Source of the DNA: CAZUSC01 sp964622915
GTDB lineage: Bacteria; Patescibacteriota; Andersenbacteria; UBA10190
Assembly: GCA_964622915.1 (NCBI GenBank)
Contig: CAZUSC010000095.1
Span: forward strand, 1 to 13,267
Reading direction: 5' to 3'
Length of the DNA: 13,267 nt
In this document: positions 1-6,288 of the stretch, one piece after another
Layout: each line of letters starts with the position of its first letter
Numbering within the stretch: position 1 is the stretch's first letter
Notes under the pieces: generated by a model
What the model saw: the letters and a program-made list of their open reading frames with translations, nothing else
The model's database searches: none
What the model was told of the DNA's origin: nothing
Position numbers and translations under genes: made by a program

Positions 1-224
1 GCCACTGGAGCCCAGTATCCTGGGGAAAATTCGGTGACCAGCTTAAGCGACATCCCCTCATTGACGCGCGACAAATCGTGCACGGCACACTCGATGCTCT
101 GGTGGCGTTGGTCAACGAAGGATTGGTGGAGACGATCACCTGCGCGTCAACGAACTACTTGGTACCCACCAAGAGTTTCGCCGAAGCAGCCCTGAGCGAT
201 CCACGCAGCCTCCGCGCGGCATAA
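1..224 (+). CDS. C-terminal fragment of an unrecognised protein
   Basis: An open frame enters from the left edge (codons start at base 3) and stops at TAA 222-224, giving at least 73 residues. The last part alternates hydrophobic and acidic residues (DALVALVNEGLVE) and could be a helical or winged-helix tail, but I do not recognise the family. Support for it being real is the intrinsic terminator about 40 nt after the stop on the same strand and a sensible amino-acid composition. Another frame (from base 1) is also open up to about 195, but its product is rich in W, R and S and looks like a shadow. The fragment is more GC-rich than the PPIase gene next to it. Confidence 0.5.
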   Translation, partial: HWSPVSWGKFGDQLKRHPLIDARQIVHGTLDALVALVNEGLVETITCASTNYLVPTKSFAEAALSDPRSLRAA

Positions 225-264
225 GCGTTGCGTCGCACACATTGTTCCAACAAGTTTCTTTACC

Positions 265-302
265 GAACCCCCGGCTTCTGTCTTGGGGGTTCTTTTTATT
301 TT
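265..302 (+). terminator. Intrinsic terminator after the first gene
   Basis: GAACCCCC (265-272) pairs perfectly with GGGGGTTC (285-292) around a 12-nt loop and is followed at once by TTTTTATTTT (293-302). This is a textbook Rho-independent terminator reading rightwards, and it ends the fragment at the left edge. Confidence 0.9.
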
Positions 303-311
303 CAGTCTTAA

Positions 312-334
312 TACCCAAATAAAAACTTTGGGTA
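312..334 (-). terminator. Hairpin after the PPIase gene, likely terminator
   Basis: TACCCAAA (312-319) pairs with TTTGGGTA (327-334), an 8-bp stem with a 7-nt loop, lying 20 nt beyond the PPIase stop. On the minus strand the tract after the stem is only weakly U-rich; on the plus strand it is followed by AATTTTATATATTT. It may act in both directions between two convergent genes. Confidence 0.5.
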
Positions 335-354
335 ATTTTATATATTTATACTGT

Positions 355-1041
355 CTATCGCTGGACTATTACGTCTTGAATAACAATTGGTTCAGCTGGT
401 CGGCCACTCTGATCCGTTTGAACGGCGGAGATGGCATCGACTACTTCCATGCCAGATGTCACTTCGCCAAAATTTGTGTGCAGGCCATCCAGCCACGGTG
501 TCGTTTCTGTAGTCACGATGAAAAACTGACTCCCATTTGTATTGGGTCCGCTATTAGCCATAGCCACAGACCCTCTAACCAGCTTCTGGTCGTTGATTTC
601 ATCTTGGAACTTATAGCCGGCGTCGCCAGTGCCGACCAAAGCTTCGTTAGTAGGATCTTTAGAGAAGGGATCGCCGCCCTGGATCATAAAGTCGGGGATA
701 ATGCGATGGAAAGCCGTGCCGTCATAGAAATTGGATTCAGCCAGCTGGACAAAATTACCGACCGTTATCGGAGCATTTGCTCCATGAAGGGTCAGCATAA
801 TATCGCCTTTATTTGTCTTAAGAGTAACGCTTACATCTTGGGTGATAGGCACAATATTTTCATTAGTAGGCATGGTGATAGTTGCTGGCTGTTCACTAAG
901 ATTTAAAGTGTCCGCTGATTCTAAAGATTCATTTTCATAGGGTAAACTAGTTACCTCGGCTTTGTTAAAAAAGCCTAGGTACAAGATACCAATAATAATA
1001 ACAACGCTCGCAACTCCGCCAATGATGATATTAGTGTTCAT
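355..1041 (-). CDS. Membrane-anchored cyclophilin-type peptidyl-prolyl isomerase
   Basis: Catalyses cis-trans isomerisation of X-Pro bonds, helping proteins fold outside the membrane. The 228-residue protein has one hydrophobic N-terminal segment (about residues 5-24) with no lipobox cysteine, so it is probably an uncleaved anchor; a polar Ser/Thr/Glu linker (30-75) leads to a cyclophilin domain (75-228). Catalytic residues line up with human CypA: FHR at 111-113, F118, M119, Q121, A162-N163, SQFF 171-174, W183, L184 and H188. The tryptophan typical of cyclosporin-binding forms is present (many bacterial enzymes have Phe there). The start is set by TAAGGAG just upstream, although the spacing to ATG is short (about 2 nt). 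It sits 13 nt after the small gene at 1055-1384 and is probably cotranscribed with it. Confidence 0.93.
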   Translation of the reverse strand: MNTNIIIGGVASVVIIIGILYLGFFNKAEVTSLPYENESLESADTLNLSEQPATITMPTNENIVPITQDVSVTLKTNKGDIMLTLHGANAPITVGNFVQLAESNFYDGTAFHRIIPDFMIQGGDPFSKDPTNEALVGTGDAGYKFQDEINDQKLVRGSVAMANSGPNTNGSQFFIVTTETTPWLDGLHTNFGEVTSGMEVVDAISAVQTDQSGRPAEPIVIQDVIVQR

Positions 1042-1054
1042 AGCTCCTTACTAT

Positions 1055-1384
1055 TTAACGCCGCAGTTTTTTCTCCAAATTCTTGAGGCCGGCCGGACCT
1101 TGTTTAGCAGCTTCTTCTACTTGTGTTCTCATACTAGCGGGCAGTTTTGATAGCAGGCCAGCCATTAGATCTTCTGCGGTGACTTCCGAATGCCCGGCGG
1201 AACGAGCCACTTCTTCGGCCGCTCCGGCTAATTCTTGGCGCACTTTGCCTTTGAGCATGCCAGGCACGGGAGCCTGCGCTACCGACTGTTCCAGCACTTT
1301 TGACGCCTCGCTGCTCCAAGTTAGAGCGCCAGTCTTTTCCTCCTTCGGGGCTTCTTTGTTATTCTTTGGCCAGAAGGCAGGCAT
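1055..1384 (-). CDS. Small PCP_red-like (PF08369-type) domain protein
   Basis: A 109-residue soluble protein. After a charged, Lys/Glu-rich lead (1-20) comes LTWSSEA (22-28), a Pro-Val-Pro-Gly segment followed by a basic stretch, and then Glu/Ala-rich helices ending in SEVTAED (66-72). The order W-x-x-E-A, then P-x-x-x-R/K, then VT-x-E resembles the small helical domain at the C-terminus of the light-independent protochlorophyllide reductase B subunit, which also occurs alone in non-photosynthetic bacteria with unknown role. I infer this from pattern only. The lysine-rich C-terminus suggests nucleic-acid or partner binding. No SD precedes the ATG, and only 28 nt separate this start from the divergent gene at 1413. 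It leads a likely two-gene operon with the PPIase. Confidence 0.72.
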   Translation of the reverse strand: MPAFWPKNNKEAPKEEKTGALTWSSEASKVLEQSVAQAPVPGMLKGKVRQELAGAAEEVARSAGHSEVTAEDLMAGLLSKLPASMRTQVEEAAKQGPAGLKNLEKKLRR

Positions 1385-1412
1385 GGGTAAAGCTTAAAGT
1401 TACCAACAAAAA

Positions 1413-2144
1413 ATGCAACCTAATACTATCCAGTACGGTCAAATAATAGTTGCCAATACTATTCATAACTATAAATTGCGGCGTTCCCGACGTGCCCGCC
1501 ATATTTTACTGCATGTTAACTTGGACGGATCCATTGAACTAGTCGTACCATGGCATGTGGCGTACAAACACGCTCGACTATTTCTTGAGCAGAAAAGAGA
1601 GTGGCTGGCGAGCTGCCTTAAAAAAAATAAGCGGTTGGCTCAAACTATTCCCCGCCGCCAACTAAATACCGGCGCCCAGTTACCCCTTTTTACTGCTAAC
1701 TATCAACTGGTAGTACAAACTGACCCGGGGCGACGGCGAGTCAGTATCAAACAAACCGATAATGTCTTAACAATCACCGCGGCTAGCCATGCGCAGATAC
1801 GAGGAGCGGTAGTAAAATGGTATCGTCAGCACAGCCGAGATTTCTTGACGGGGCAGGCGATTGCTTTAGCCGCCAAAATACAAGTGCGCGTTAAGGACAT
1901 TCGCATTCTCAATACCAAAAGCCAGTGGGGTAGCTGCAATAAGCACAAAGGAATTTTAACTTTTCACTGGGGCTTGGCCTTAGCGCCCGCCGCTGTCGCT
2001 CGCTATGTGGTGGCGCATGAAGTGGCCCACTTAAAATTAACGGACCACTCCCCGGCTTTCTGGCAGTTGGTTGCCCAGCTCTGCCCTGATTATTACCAAC
2101 ATCGGCTGTGGCTGAAGCGGCATGGCTACCAACTGACCCTGTGA
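1413..2144 (+). CDS. YgjP/DUF45 family zinc metalloprotease-like protein
   Basis: A 243-residue protein of the YgjP (DUF45, PF01863) family, whose members share a SprT/WLM-like zinc metallopeptidase fold; the cellular substrate is generally unknown. The N-terminal half (17-130) is the beta-rich region that starts with the basic KLRRSRRARHILLHV segment. The C-terminal half carries the family signature: SQWGSC at 170-175, then HEVAH at 202-206 with a third metal ligand candidate at H212 (LTDHSPAFW). The glutamate of HExxH (E203) is present, so catalysis is possible. There is no signal peptide, so it is cytoplasmic. The ATG is the only plausible start, and it has no SD. The gene ends with TGA, and a hairpin terminator follows. 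Confidence 0.93.
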   Translation: MQPNTIQYGQIIVANTIHNYKLRRSRRARHILLHVNLDGSIELVVPWHVAYKHARLFLEQKREWLASCLKKNKRLAQTIPRRQLNTGAQLPLFTANYQLVVQTDPGRRRVSIKQTDNVLTITAASHAQIRGAVVKWYRQHSRDFLTGQAIALAAKIQVRVKDIRILNTKSQWGSCNKHKGILTFHWGLALAPAAVARYVVAHEVAHLKLTDHSPAFWQLVAQLCPDYYQHRLWLKRHGYQLTL

Positions 2145-2163
2145 GGCACAATACTACAACGCA

Positions 2164-2186
2164 AACTCCCGGATACACCGGGAGTT
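2164..2186 (+). terminator. Hairpin between convergent genes, likely bidirectional terminator
   Basis: AACTCCCGG (2164-2172) and CCGGGAGTT (2178-2186) form a perfect 9-bp stem with loop ATACA. The + strand tail is CTTGTTAGT and the - strand tail is TGCGTTGTATT, both only moderately U-rich. It lies between the DUF45 gene (+) and the acidic microprotein gene (-), so it may terminate both. Confidence 0.7.
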
Positions 2187-2258
2187 CTTGTTAGTAAACC
2201 TATCTTCCACAGGCACAGCTTTTACCTGTGACCGCTGTAGAAGAGCTAGAGGAGATAA

Positions 2259-2411
2259 TTACATGGCAGCGCCAGCATCGTCTCCTCCTTCTTCAGCGCC
2301 GCTGCCAGCATCGTCCGCGCCAGTTTCTGCTGGAGCAGTTGGAGTTGCGGGCACAGCGGTATCATCGCCGCCCGTGTCGCCGTTGTCTTCGTCATCAAAG
2401 AATGTCATCAT
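2259..2411 (-). CDS. Acidic 50-residue microprotein, no basic residues
   Basis: The reverse complement reads MMTFFDDEDNGDTGG and onward to TAA at 2261-2259, giving 50 residues: 10 Asp, 4 Glu, no Lys, Arg or His, and many Gly, Ala, Thr and Pro. It must be intrinsically disordered and very negatively charged. Only the N-terminal MMTFF is hydrophobic. The coding case is strong for its size: a near-perfect SD (AAGGAGGTGA, core 2421-2428) lies 9 nt before the ATG, and a -35/-10 promoter with 17-bp spacing lies above that. The opposite strand is also open here, but its product is a Ser/Pro/Ala run. I do not know the function; a binding role for cationic partners (ribosomal or nucleoid proteins, metal ions) is speculation. 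ATG 2408 is an alternative start. Confidence 0.72.
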   Translation of the reverse strand: MMTFFDDEDNGDTGGDDTAVPATPTAPAETGADDAGSGAEEGGDDAGAAM

Positions 2412-2461
2412 TTTCAACTCACCTCCTTAAAGCTGTGGATTAAGAGTGGATATCTTTGCTT

Positions 2462-2490
2462 AGTATACCGAACTTCTAGCCCTATTCCAA
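2462..2490 (-). promoter_or_regulatory. Promoter for the acidic microprotein
   Basis: On the minus strand TTGGAA (2490-2485) is separated by exactly 17 bp from TATACT (2467-2462), a good -35/-10 pair. Predicted transcription starts near 2455, leaving a leader of about 44 nt that contains the strong SD. It is back to back with the promoter at 2509-2537, so the two divergent small genes share a control region. Confidence 0.7.
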
Positions 2491-2508
2491 TGCTTTAAAT
2501 ATCAATTC

Positions 2509-2537
2509 TTGCATTTTTTTCATATCTGTGGTATAAA
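2509..2537 (+). promoter_or_regulatory. Promoter for the small membrane protein and EF-P
   Basis: TTGCAT (2509-2514), 17-bp spacer rich in T, then TATAAA (2532-2537). Transcription would start near 2544, 40 nt before the ATG at 2584. The TTG of the -35 could be mistaken for a start codon of a longer reading frame, but this arrangement argues against it. Confidence 0.65.
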
Positions 2538-2583
2538 CGTAGGTTGGCAGAGTTTACCCAACTTAAACTTAAAGGAACAAGCA

Positions 2584-2820
2584 ATGATTATTTGGCGAGA
2601 CATGCAAGCGGTTTTTTTGATAGCCCTACTGATGTTGGGAGTATTAGTAGCGGCCGTTTTTGTGCGCCTGCAAGGCTTTGACTATGTGGATCAATTGCGA
2701 TTATCAGGAACAGTCGTACCAGTGAAAGTTAACGGCGCCGTCAGTATTACTCGACCGCTCGTTAACCCTGTCTTACGTATTAATCAGCCGCCGGTTAGTA
2801 TTTTCGCCGCCAAACTGTAA
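2584..2820 (+). CDS. Small single-pass membrane protein, unknown function
   Basis: A 78-residue protein with one strongly hydrophobic helix (about residues 9-29, AVFLIALLMLGVLVAAVFV) preceded by a short N-terminus with Arg5, then a beta-type, Val/Asn/Pro-rich tail of about 48 residues (SGTVVPVKVNGAV...). By the positive-inside tendency the tail is likely outside. I do not recognise the family. The start ATG at 2584 is chosen because AAAGGA lies 8 nt upstream and because the longer frame from TTG 2509 would begin inside a promoter. It lies 33 nt upstream of EF-P on the same strand and may be cotranscribed with it, although EF-P also has its own -10 box. Confidence 0.75.
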   Translation: MIIWRDMQAVFLIALLMLGVLVAAVFVRLQGFDYVDQLRLSGTVVPVKVNGAVSITRPLVNPVLRINQPPVSIFAAKL

Positions 2821-2837
2821 TTGTGCTCTCCAAGAAG

Positions 2838-2843
2838 TATAAT
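2838..2843 (+). promoter_or_regulatory. Consensus -10 box directly before EF-P
   Basis: TATAAT at 2838-2843 ends 10 nt before the EF-P ATG (2854). A start about 7 nt after the box would give a 3-4 nt leader, so essentially leaderless mRNA. There is no convincing -35 at 16-18 bp and no SD before the ATG. Confidence 0.5.
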
Positions 2844-2853
2844 TATCCCGACT

Positions 2854-3411
2854 ATGTTAACTATCTCTGATATTCGTAAAGGTAAAATGCTCGTACTGGA
2901 AGGGGAGCCCTATCAAGTTATGTCAGCTGAATTTTTGCGCAAACAACAGCGGCGCCCGGTAGTCCGCACGATGCTGAAAAATGTCCGCACCGGTCAAAGC
3001 AAAGAACATTCTTTTCAGCAGTCGGATAAAGTGCCCGAAGCGGCCATTGAGCGCCAGCCCTATCAGTTTTTATATAAAGCGGGAGAGAATTTTGCTCTTA
3101 TGCATCAAGAAACTTATGAGCAAATTGAAGTCGGTCCCGAGATTGTCGGTGCGGCCGCGCCCTATCTTTTAGAACAGCAGCCAATTGACGTTATTACGTT
3201 TGAAGGCACTGCGGTAAGTGTTGAGCTACCCATAAAAATTGAACGCAAAGTTATTGAGGCCCCGCCCGGTGTGCGCGGCGATACTTCTACTAATGTTACT
3301 AAAGATATTGTGGTGGAAGGCGGCCTAAAAATGAAAGCGCCGCTTTTCGTCAAGGAAGGCGATGTGATCCGGGTCGATACCAGGAGCGGTGAATATTTAG
3401 AAAAGGCGTAA
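2854..3411 (+). CDS. efp: Elongation factor P with variant tip loop
   Basis: EF-P binds between the P and E sites of the ribosome and rescues stalling at proline runs. The 185-residue product covers the three domains: an N-terminal KOW-like domain (1-62), a central OB domain (about 65-125) and a C-terminal OB domain (about 128-185) with the family's end signature GDTSTNVTK and VDTRSGEYLEKA. The tip loop that in E. coli reads PGKGQ with modified Lys34 is here K30-Q-Q-R-R-P35; the Lys34 equivalent is Gln32. So lysylation by EpmA/EpmB cannot occur at the usual site, and no epm genes are seen nearby. ATG 2854 is chosen over the TTG at 2821 because the family begins at this point. No SD is present. 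Confidence 0.96.
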   Translation: MLTISDIRKGKMLVLEGEPYQVMSAEFLRKQQRRPVVRTMLKNVRTGQSKEHSFQQSDKVPEAAIERQPYQFLYKAGENFALMHQETYEQIEVGPEIVGAAAPYLLEQQPIDVITFEGTAVSVELPIKIERKVIEAPPGVRGDTSTNVTKDIVVEGGLKMKAPLFVKEGDVIRVDTRSGEYLEKA

Positions 3412-3488
3412 TAACCAGTAACGAGTAACGAGTAACGAGTAACCAGTAACGAGTAACCAGTAACGAGTAATCAGTAATCAGTAACTAG
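3412..3488. repeat. Heptad tandem repeat (TAAYNAG)x11
   Basis: Eleven back-to-back 7-bp units of the form TAAC(G/C)AG or TAATCAG/TAACTAG begin at the base after the EF-P stop codon, with a degenerate twelfth (TAATTGG, 3489-3495). It fills the convergent space between EF-P (+) and the ABC permease (-). Because 7 is not a multiple of 3, each 21 bp puts TAA in all three + frames, while the - strand reads without stops. No spacers are present, so it is not CRISPR. Confidence 0.95.
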
Positions 3489-3502
3489 TAATTGGAATTT
3501 TA

Positions 3503-4309
3503 CTAGCTGCTCGCGCTGGAGTAGCGTCGGAGGCCCGCCCGCCAGGCGAGATTGGCTAAAGTTAACAATAGACCAGCAATAGCCAATGCTGTGGGTACTT
3601 GCCACCAAGCCAGTCTTCCAGTTAAAGCTTGCGCCGGAACGTAGACCACAAAGGCAATCGGTAGCAGATACGTTAAAGCAGCTCTTGGCAGGCGGGGGAA
3701 GATATCAAACGGAACGGTCAGGGGTTCGGATATAAGCGTGTGAAATCCCCAGAGAAACTCTAGTCTTTCCAAAACAAATACCAGCGTAGCAGCAATGATA
3801 AGTAGACTGTAATAAATTATAATGCCTACAATCGCCAGCAGGGCAAAAATAACCCAGTCCGCCGGTGCCAGCAAGCTTTCACCTATCACCATGGCGTATC
3901 CCAGCAAAAGCAGGCCGGCAATAAAATTTCCGATATTATCGATACCGGTTTTACGGAAGGCTGTATAAAACTGGGCCGGTACAGGTTTAGTAAGGTGAAA
4001 ATCGAATTTGCCATTCCGCACAAGTTGGGGCAACTCCATGATGTTCTGGGCGAACAGGGAATTGATAATGCTTTCAATAATTCGCGAGAGTGCCAACACA
4101 ATCAGTACGTCCGCTCTCTTCCAGCCGGCCAGGCTGTCGGTGTTTTGAAATATAACTTCAATCATAAATACGAAGGCCCCAAGCCAAAGAAACTGGCGAA
4201 TAAGACCGGCCAAGAAGTTTCCACGAAATTCCATCTCGCGCACCATGCTGGCACGCGTGCTAGCCTTCCACACGCGCCACAAGAAACTGCTATTGGCCAG
4301 GAATGGCAT
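3503..4309 (-). CDS. ABC-2 type exporter permease (COG3694 type)
   Basis: A 268-residue integral membrane protein with about six hydrophobic helices and the short N-terminal polar region usual for ABC2_membrane_6 (PF06182) permeases. The cytoplasmic motif RNGKFDFHLTKPVPAQFYT (near residues 99-117) and the ending GLRRYSSASS are characteristic of the COG3694 group, which pairs with a COG4587 permease and a COG4586 ATPase. Substrate unknown; a few cyanobacterial members have been linked to export of organic cations. The start at 4309 is preferred over 4345 because an AAAGGG lies 10 nt upstream and the family starts here; the overlap with the preceding gene is then 20 nt. Last gene of the operon, ending next to the heptad array. 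Confidence 0.88.
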   Translation of the reverse strand: MPFLANSSFLWRVWKASTRASMVREMEFRGNFLAGLIRQFLWLGAFVFMIEVIFQNTDSLAGWKRADVLIVLALSRIIESIINSLFAQNIMELPQLVRNGKFDFHLTKPVPAQFYTAFRKTGIDNIGNFIAGLLLLGYAMVIGESLLAPADWVIFALLAIVGIIIYYSLLIIAATLVFVLERLEFLWGFHTLISEPLTVPFDIFPRLPRAALTYLLPIAFVVYVPAQALTGRLAWWQVPTALAIAGLLLTLANLAWRAGLRRYSSASS

Positions 4310-5096
4310 ATCGTTGCAGCCCTTTAATCCATAGTATGCGAGCAAGGATGGCCAGGGCGATAATCCAAGCGGCTTGAATGGCTAGCAGGCTAGAGACAGT
4401 GATGCCAACTGGTTGACCCAATAAGATCTCTGCTGGGGCCGAGATTAGATAGCGAAAAGGAAGAAATCCCAGTATTTTTACGGCCAGTGGCGGCATGAAA
4501 GCGAAGGGGATAAGCAGGCCCGAGGCAACCGAATAAAGGAGCATCTCGTAGCGCCGGATTTGAAAAACATCTTCCAGCCAAAAGGCCATAATTCCTATGG
4601 TGAAATCTACTAAGAAAGCAAGAACGGTCGCCAGCAGCAAACTCAAAGCAAAGAGAACCAAGCGGGAGGATTGGTAAATTATGGGAGAAAATACGTCGGG
4701 AGAAAACCCCAACAATCCAATAAGAAAAAGAACAGGAATGATCAGCTTAACAATTTTCTCTGTAATGTTATTTACGATGCCATACCAAATTACTAGTCCA
4801 AACGGTCTAATAAGCTTGGTGACGACTTCTCCATTGAGAATTTCTTGCGCTAGAAAGAAGCCGTTCCAGGCGTCAACGGCAATTTTCACAAATATGATAA
4901 TAACGTAGTAGGTTAAGACATCGCGCGGAGCAAGACCGGCAGGTGACGAGGTGGCCACAGCATACCAAATAGCCAAAGACACCAAAGGTACAGCTGCTTC
5001 AGCTAACATCCACAGCAGGGCATCTGTTCGATACTGAAGAGTGCGTTCCCATTCCATCGCGAATATCCGGCCGATTTTCGCCAGTGTTTTAGGCAT
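4290..5096 (-). CDS. ABC-2 type exporter permease (COG4587 type)
   Basis: A 268-residue membrane protein with six predicted helices. It starts with a charged segment (MPKTLAKIGRIFAMEWERTLQYR) and carries the coupling-region motif LNGEVVTKLIRPFGLVIWY (near residues 87-105), which matches the companion permease and probably docks on the ATPase. It ends WIKGLQRYAIPGQ, as in related proteins. It should form a heterodimer with the product of 3503-4309. The ATG overlaps the ATPase stop codon (ATGCCTAA, 8 nt shared), a sign of translational coupling; no SD is visible. Confidence 0.88.
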   Translation of the reverse strand: MPKTLAKIGRIFAMEWERTLQYRTDALLWMLAEAAVPLVSLAIWYAVATSSPAGLAPRDVLTYYVIIIFVKIAVDAWNGFFLAQEILNGEVVTKLIRPFGLVIWYGIVNNITEKIVKLIIPVLFLIGLLGFSPDVFSPIIYQSSRLVLFALSLLLATVLAFLVDFTIGIMAFWLEDVFQIRRYEMLLYSVASGLLIPFAFMPPLAVKILGFLPFRYLISAPAEILLGQPVGITVSSLLAIQAAWIIALAILARILWIKGLQRYAIPGQ

Positions 5097-6126
5097 AATC
5101 TTTTTTTGTAAACAGTTCCCGCACCACGTTTTCCAGGCTTGGTTCTTCTATTGAAATATCTTCAATGGGTAGGTAGCTAAGCATGGCGGCAGCCCGTCTG
5201 GTGGTTTCATCGCGCGGAACTTGCAGGGCAGCCTTGAGCGGCTGAAAGTCAACCACGCGGCCATACTGCGTCAGATCCTTCTCGTCGACTGCTTTAGAAA
5301 ATATTAGAACGATCCGCTTGTGGTCCACATGCTTTTTCATCAGATCATCGGTTAGTCCGTCGAACTTTTTTTCACCGTGGTCGATGATGATCACGCGCTT
5401 GCATAGTTCACGCACATCACCCAAGTAGTGGCTGGTTAAAATAATAGTAGCGTTATGGCGCTGATTGTAGGTAGCAATGAATTCTCGGATTTTCTTTTGG
5501 ACCACGATATCTAATCCAATAGTTGGCTCGTCCAGAAAAAGTACTTGTGGCTTGTAAATGAAGGCAGCGGCTAATTCACCGCGCATGCGTTGTCCCAGTG
5601 AAAGTTTTCTTACCTGAACCCTAAGAAACTCTTCCAGATCAAGTAGCCGCGTTAGTTCTTCCAGGCTGGCTCTAAAGTCGGCCGCACGCATTTCATATAT
5701 ATCGCGCTGCAACAACAAAGAATCGTACAAAGGAAGATCCCACCATAGCTGGGCTTTCTGTCCCATAATGAGCGAGAATTTTTTTAGGAAGTCCTTACGA
5801 CGCTGCCACGGAACATAGCCCATGACTTTTGCTTGACCGGAAGTGGGATACAGTAGTCCCGACAGCATCTTTAAAGTGGTGGTTTTGCCAGCGCCATTAG
5901 GACCGATAAAGCCGACTAACTCCCCTTGCTTAATTTGTAAATCAATCCCCTTGACCGCCTCGACCGTTTTATATTGGCGCTTAAATAAACTGCCTATTGA
6001 CCCTTTTAAGCCTGGCTCTTTCTGGTGGACCTTATATTCTTTACGCAGCTTGTTTGTTTGGATAATGATGTCCATAGAGTCTGACATTACCATAAATGAA
6101 TTCTCTTTACAGACTTTTTTTGTCAT
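5089..6126 (-). CDS. ABC transporter ATP-binding protein (COG4586 type)
   Basis: The 345-residue ATPase powers the two permeases encoded behind it. Walker A is GPNGAGKT at 75-82, the Q-loop Gln is Q123, the signature is LSLGQ at 175-179 (Leu in place of the second Gly of LSGGQ), Walker B is VLFLDEP at 195-201, and the switch histidine is H233. The insertion before Walker A (KEPGLKGSIGSLFKR, 36-50) is typical of this COG4586 class. Residues about 260-345 form a C-terminal accessory domain. The exact start is uncertain: ATGs at 6126, 6093, 6087 and 6075 are all in frame, the family begins near MDIIIQTNKL (6075), and none has a strong SD. First gene of a three-gene operon, divergent from the sigma factor. 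Confidence 0.93.
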   Translation of the reverse strand: MTKKVCKENSFMVMSDSMDIIIQTNKLRKEYKVHQKEPGLKGSIGSLFKRQYKTVEAVKGIDLQIKQGELVGFIGPNGAGKTTTLKMLSGLLYPTSGQAKVMGYVPWQRRKDFLKKFSLIMGQKAQLWWDLPLYDSLLLQRDIYEMRAADFRASLEELTRLLDLEEFLRVQVRKLSLGQRMRGELAAAFIYKPQVLFLDEPTIGLDIVVQKKIREFIATYNQRHNATIILTSHYLGDVRELCKRVIIIDHGEKKFDGLTDDLMKKHVDHKRIVLIFSKAVDEKDLTQYGRVVDFQPLKAALQVPRDETTRRAAAMLSYLPIEDISIEEPSLENVVRELFTKKDYA

Positions 6127-6181
6127 GTAATACTACTAGCAGTTGGGGGTCGAGAGTGCTAAGCCTCCTCACACAAAACGC

Positions 6182-6198
6182 AGCTGGCACCTCCAGCT
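6182..6198. other. Small hairpin in the divergent ABC/sigma intergenic region
   Basis: AGCTGG (6182-6187) and CCAGCT (6193-6198) pair around CACCT. On the minus strand the hairpin precedes GCGTTTTG and lies in the likely leader of the ABC operon. The 162-bp gap (6127-6288) otherwise shows a GAGGAGG on the minus strand with no usable start codon and no recognisable riboswitch. Function unknown. Confidence 0.3.
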
Positions 6199-6269
6199 AA
6201 AAACCTGCTCTCTGGTCTGACTGCACGATTGAATCAAAAAAACACAAACACTACAGCATAGCTAAGTCC

Positions 6270-6275
6270 TATTAT
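6270..6275 (+). promoter_or_regulatory. Possible -10 box of the sigma factor gene
   Basis: TATTAT at 6270-6275 ends 13 nt before the ATG (6289), which would give a leader of about 6 nt. No -35 match at 16-18 bp. No SD before the ATG. Confidence 0.35.
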
Positions 6276-6288
6276 TGGCCTTCATATC

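Noticed and set aside
136..318. Minus-strand 60-codon frame at the left end
   Set aside because: It crosses the intrinsic terminator and opposes the + strand frame; no SD and no family resemblance.
2142..2144. UGA recoded to glycine (as in Gracilibacteria/SR1)
   Set aside because: TGA ends the DUF45, sigma factor and EamA genes just where the families end, so it is a normal stop here.
2188..2430. Plus-strand open frame (Ser/Pro/Ala-rich, internal ATG at 2263 with GAGGAG upstream)
   Set aside because: It is antisense to the acidic microprotein, which has a far better SD and a promoter. The + product is a low-complexity mirror of Asp/Gly/Ala codons.
2509..2583. N-terminal extension of the small membrane protein from TTG 2509
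   Set aside because: The TTG is the -35 box of a well-spaced promoter, and ATG 2584 has an SD.
3412..3495. CRISPR array
   Set aside because: Units are 7 bp with no spacers, and no cas genes are present.
6127..6288. Riboswitch, T-box or small RNA in the ABC/sigma intergenic region
   Set aside because: Only a 6-bp hairpin and a stray GAGGAGG can be seen; no conserved core of a known riboswitch class.
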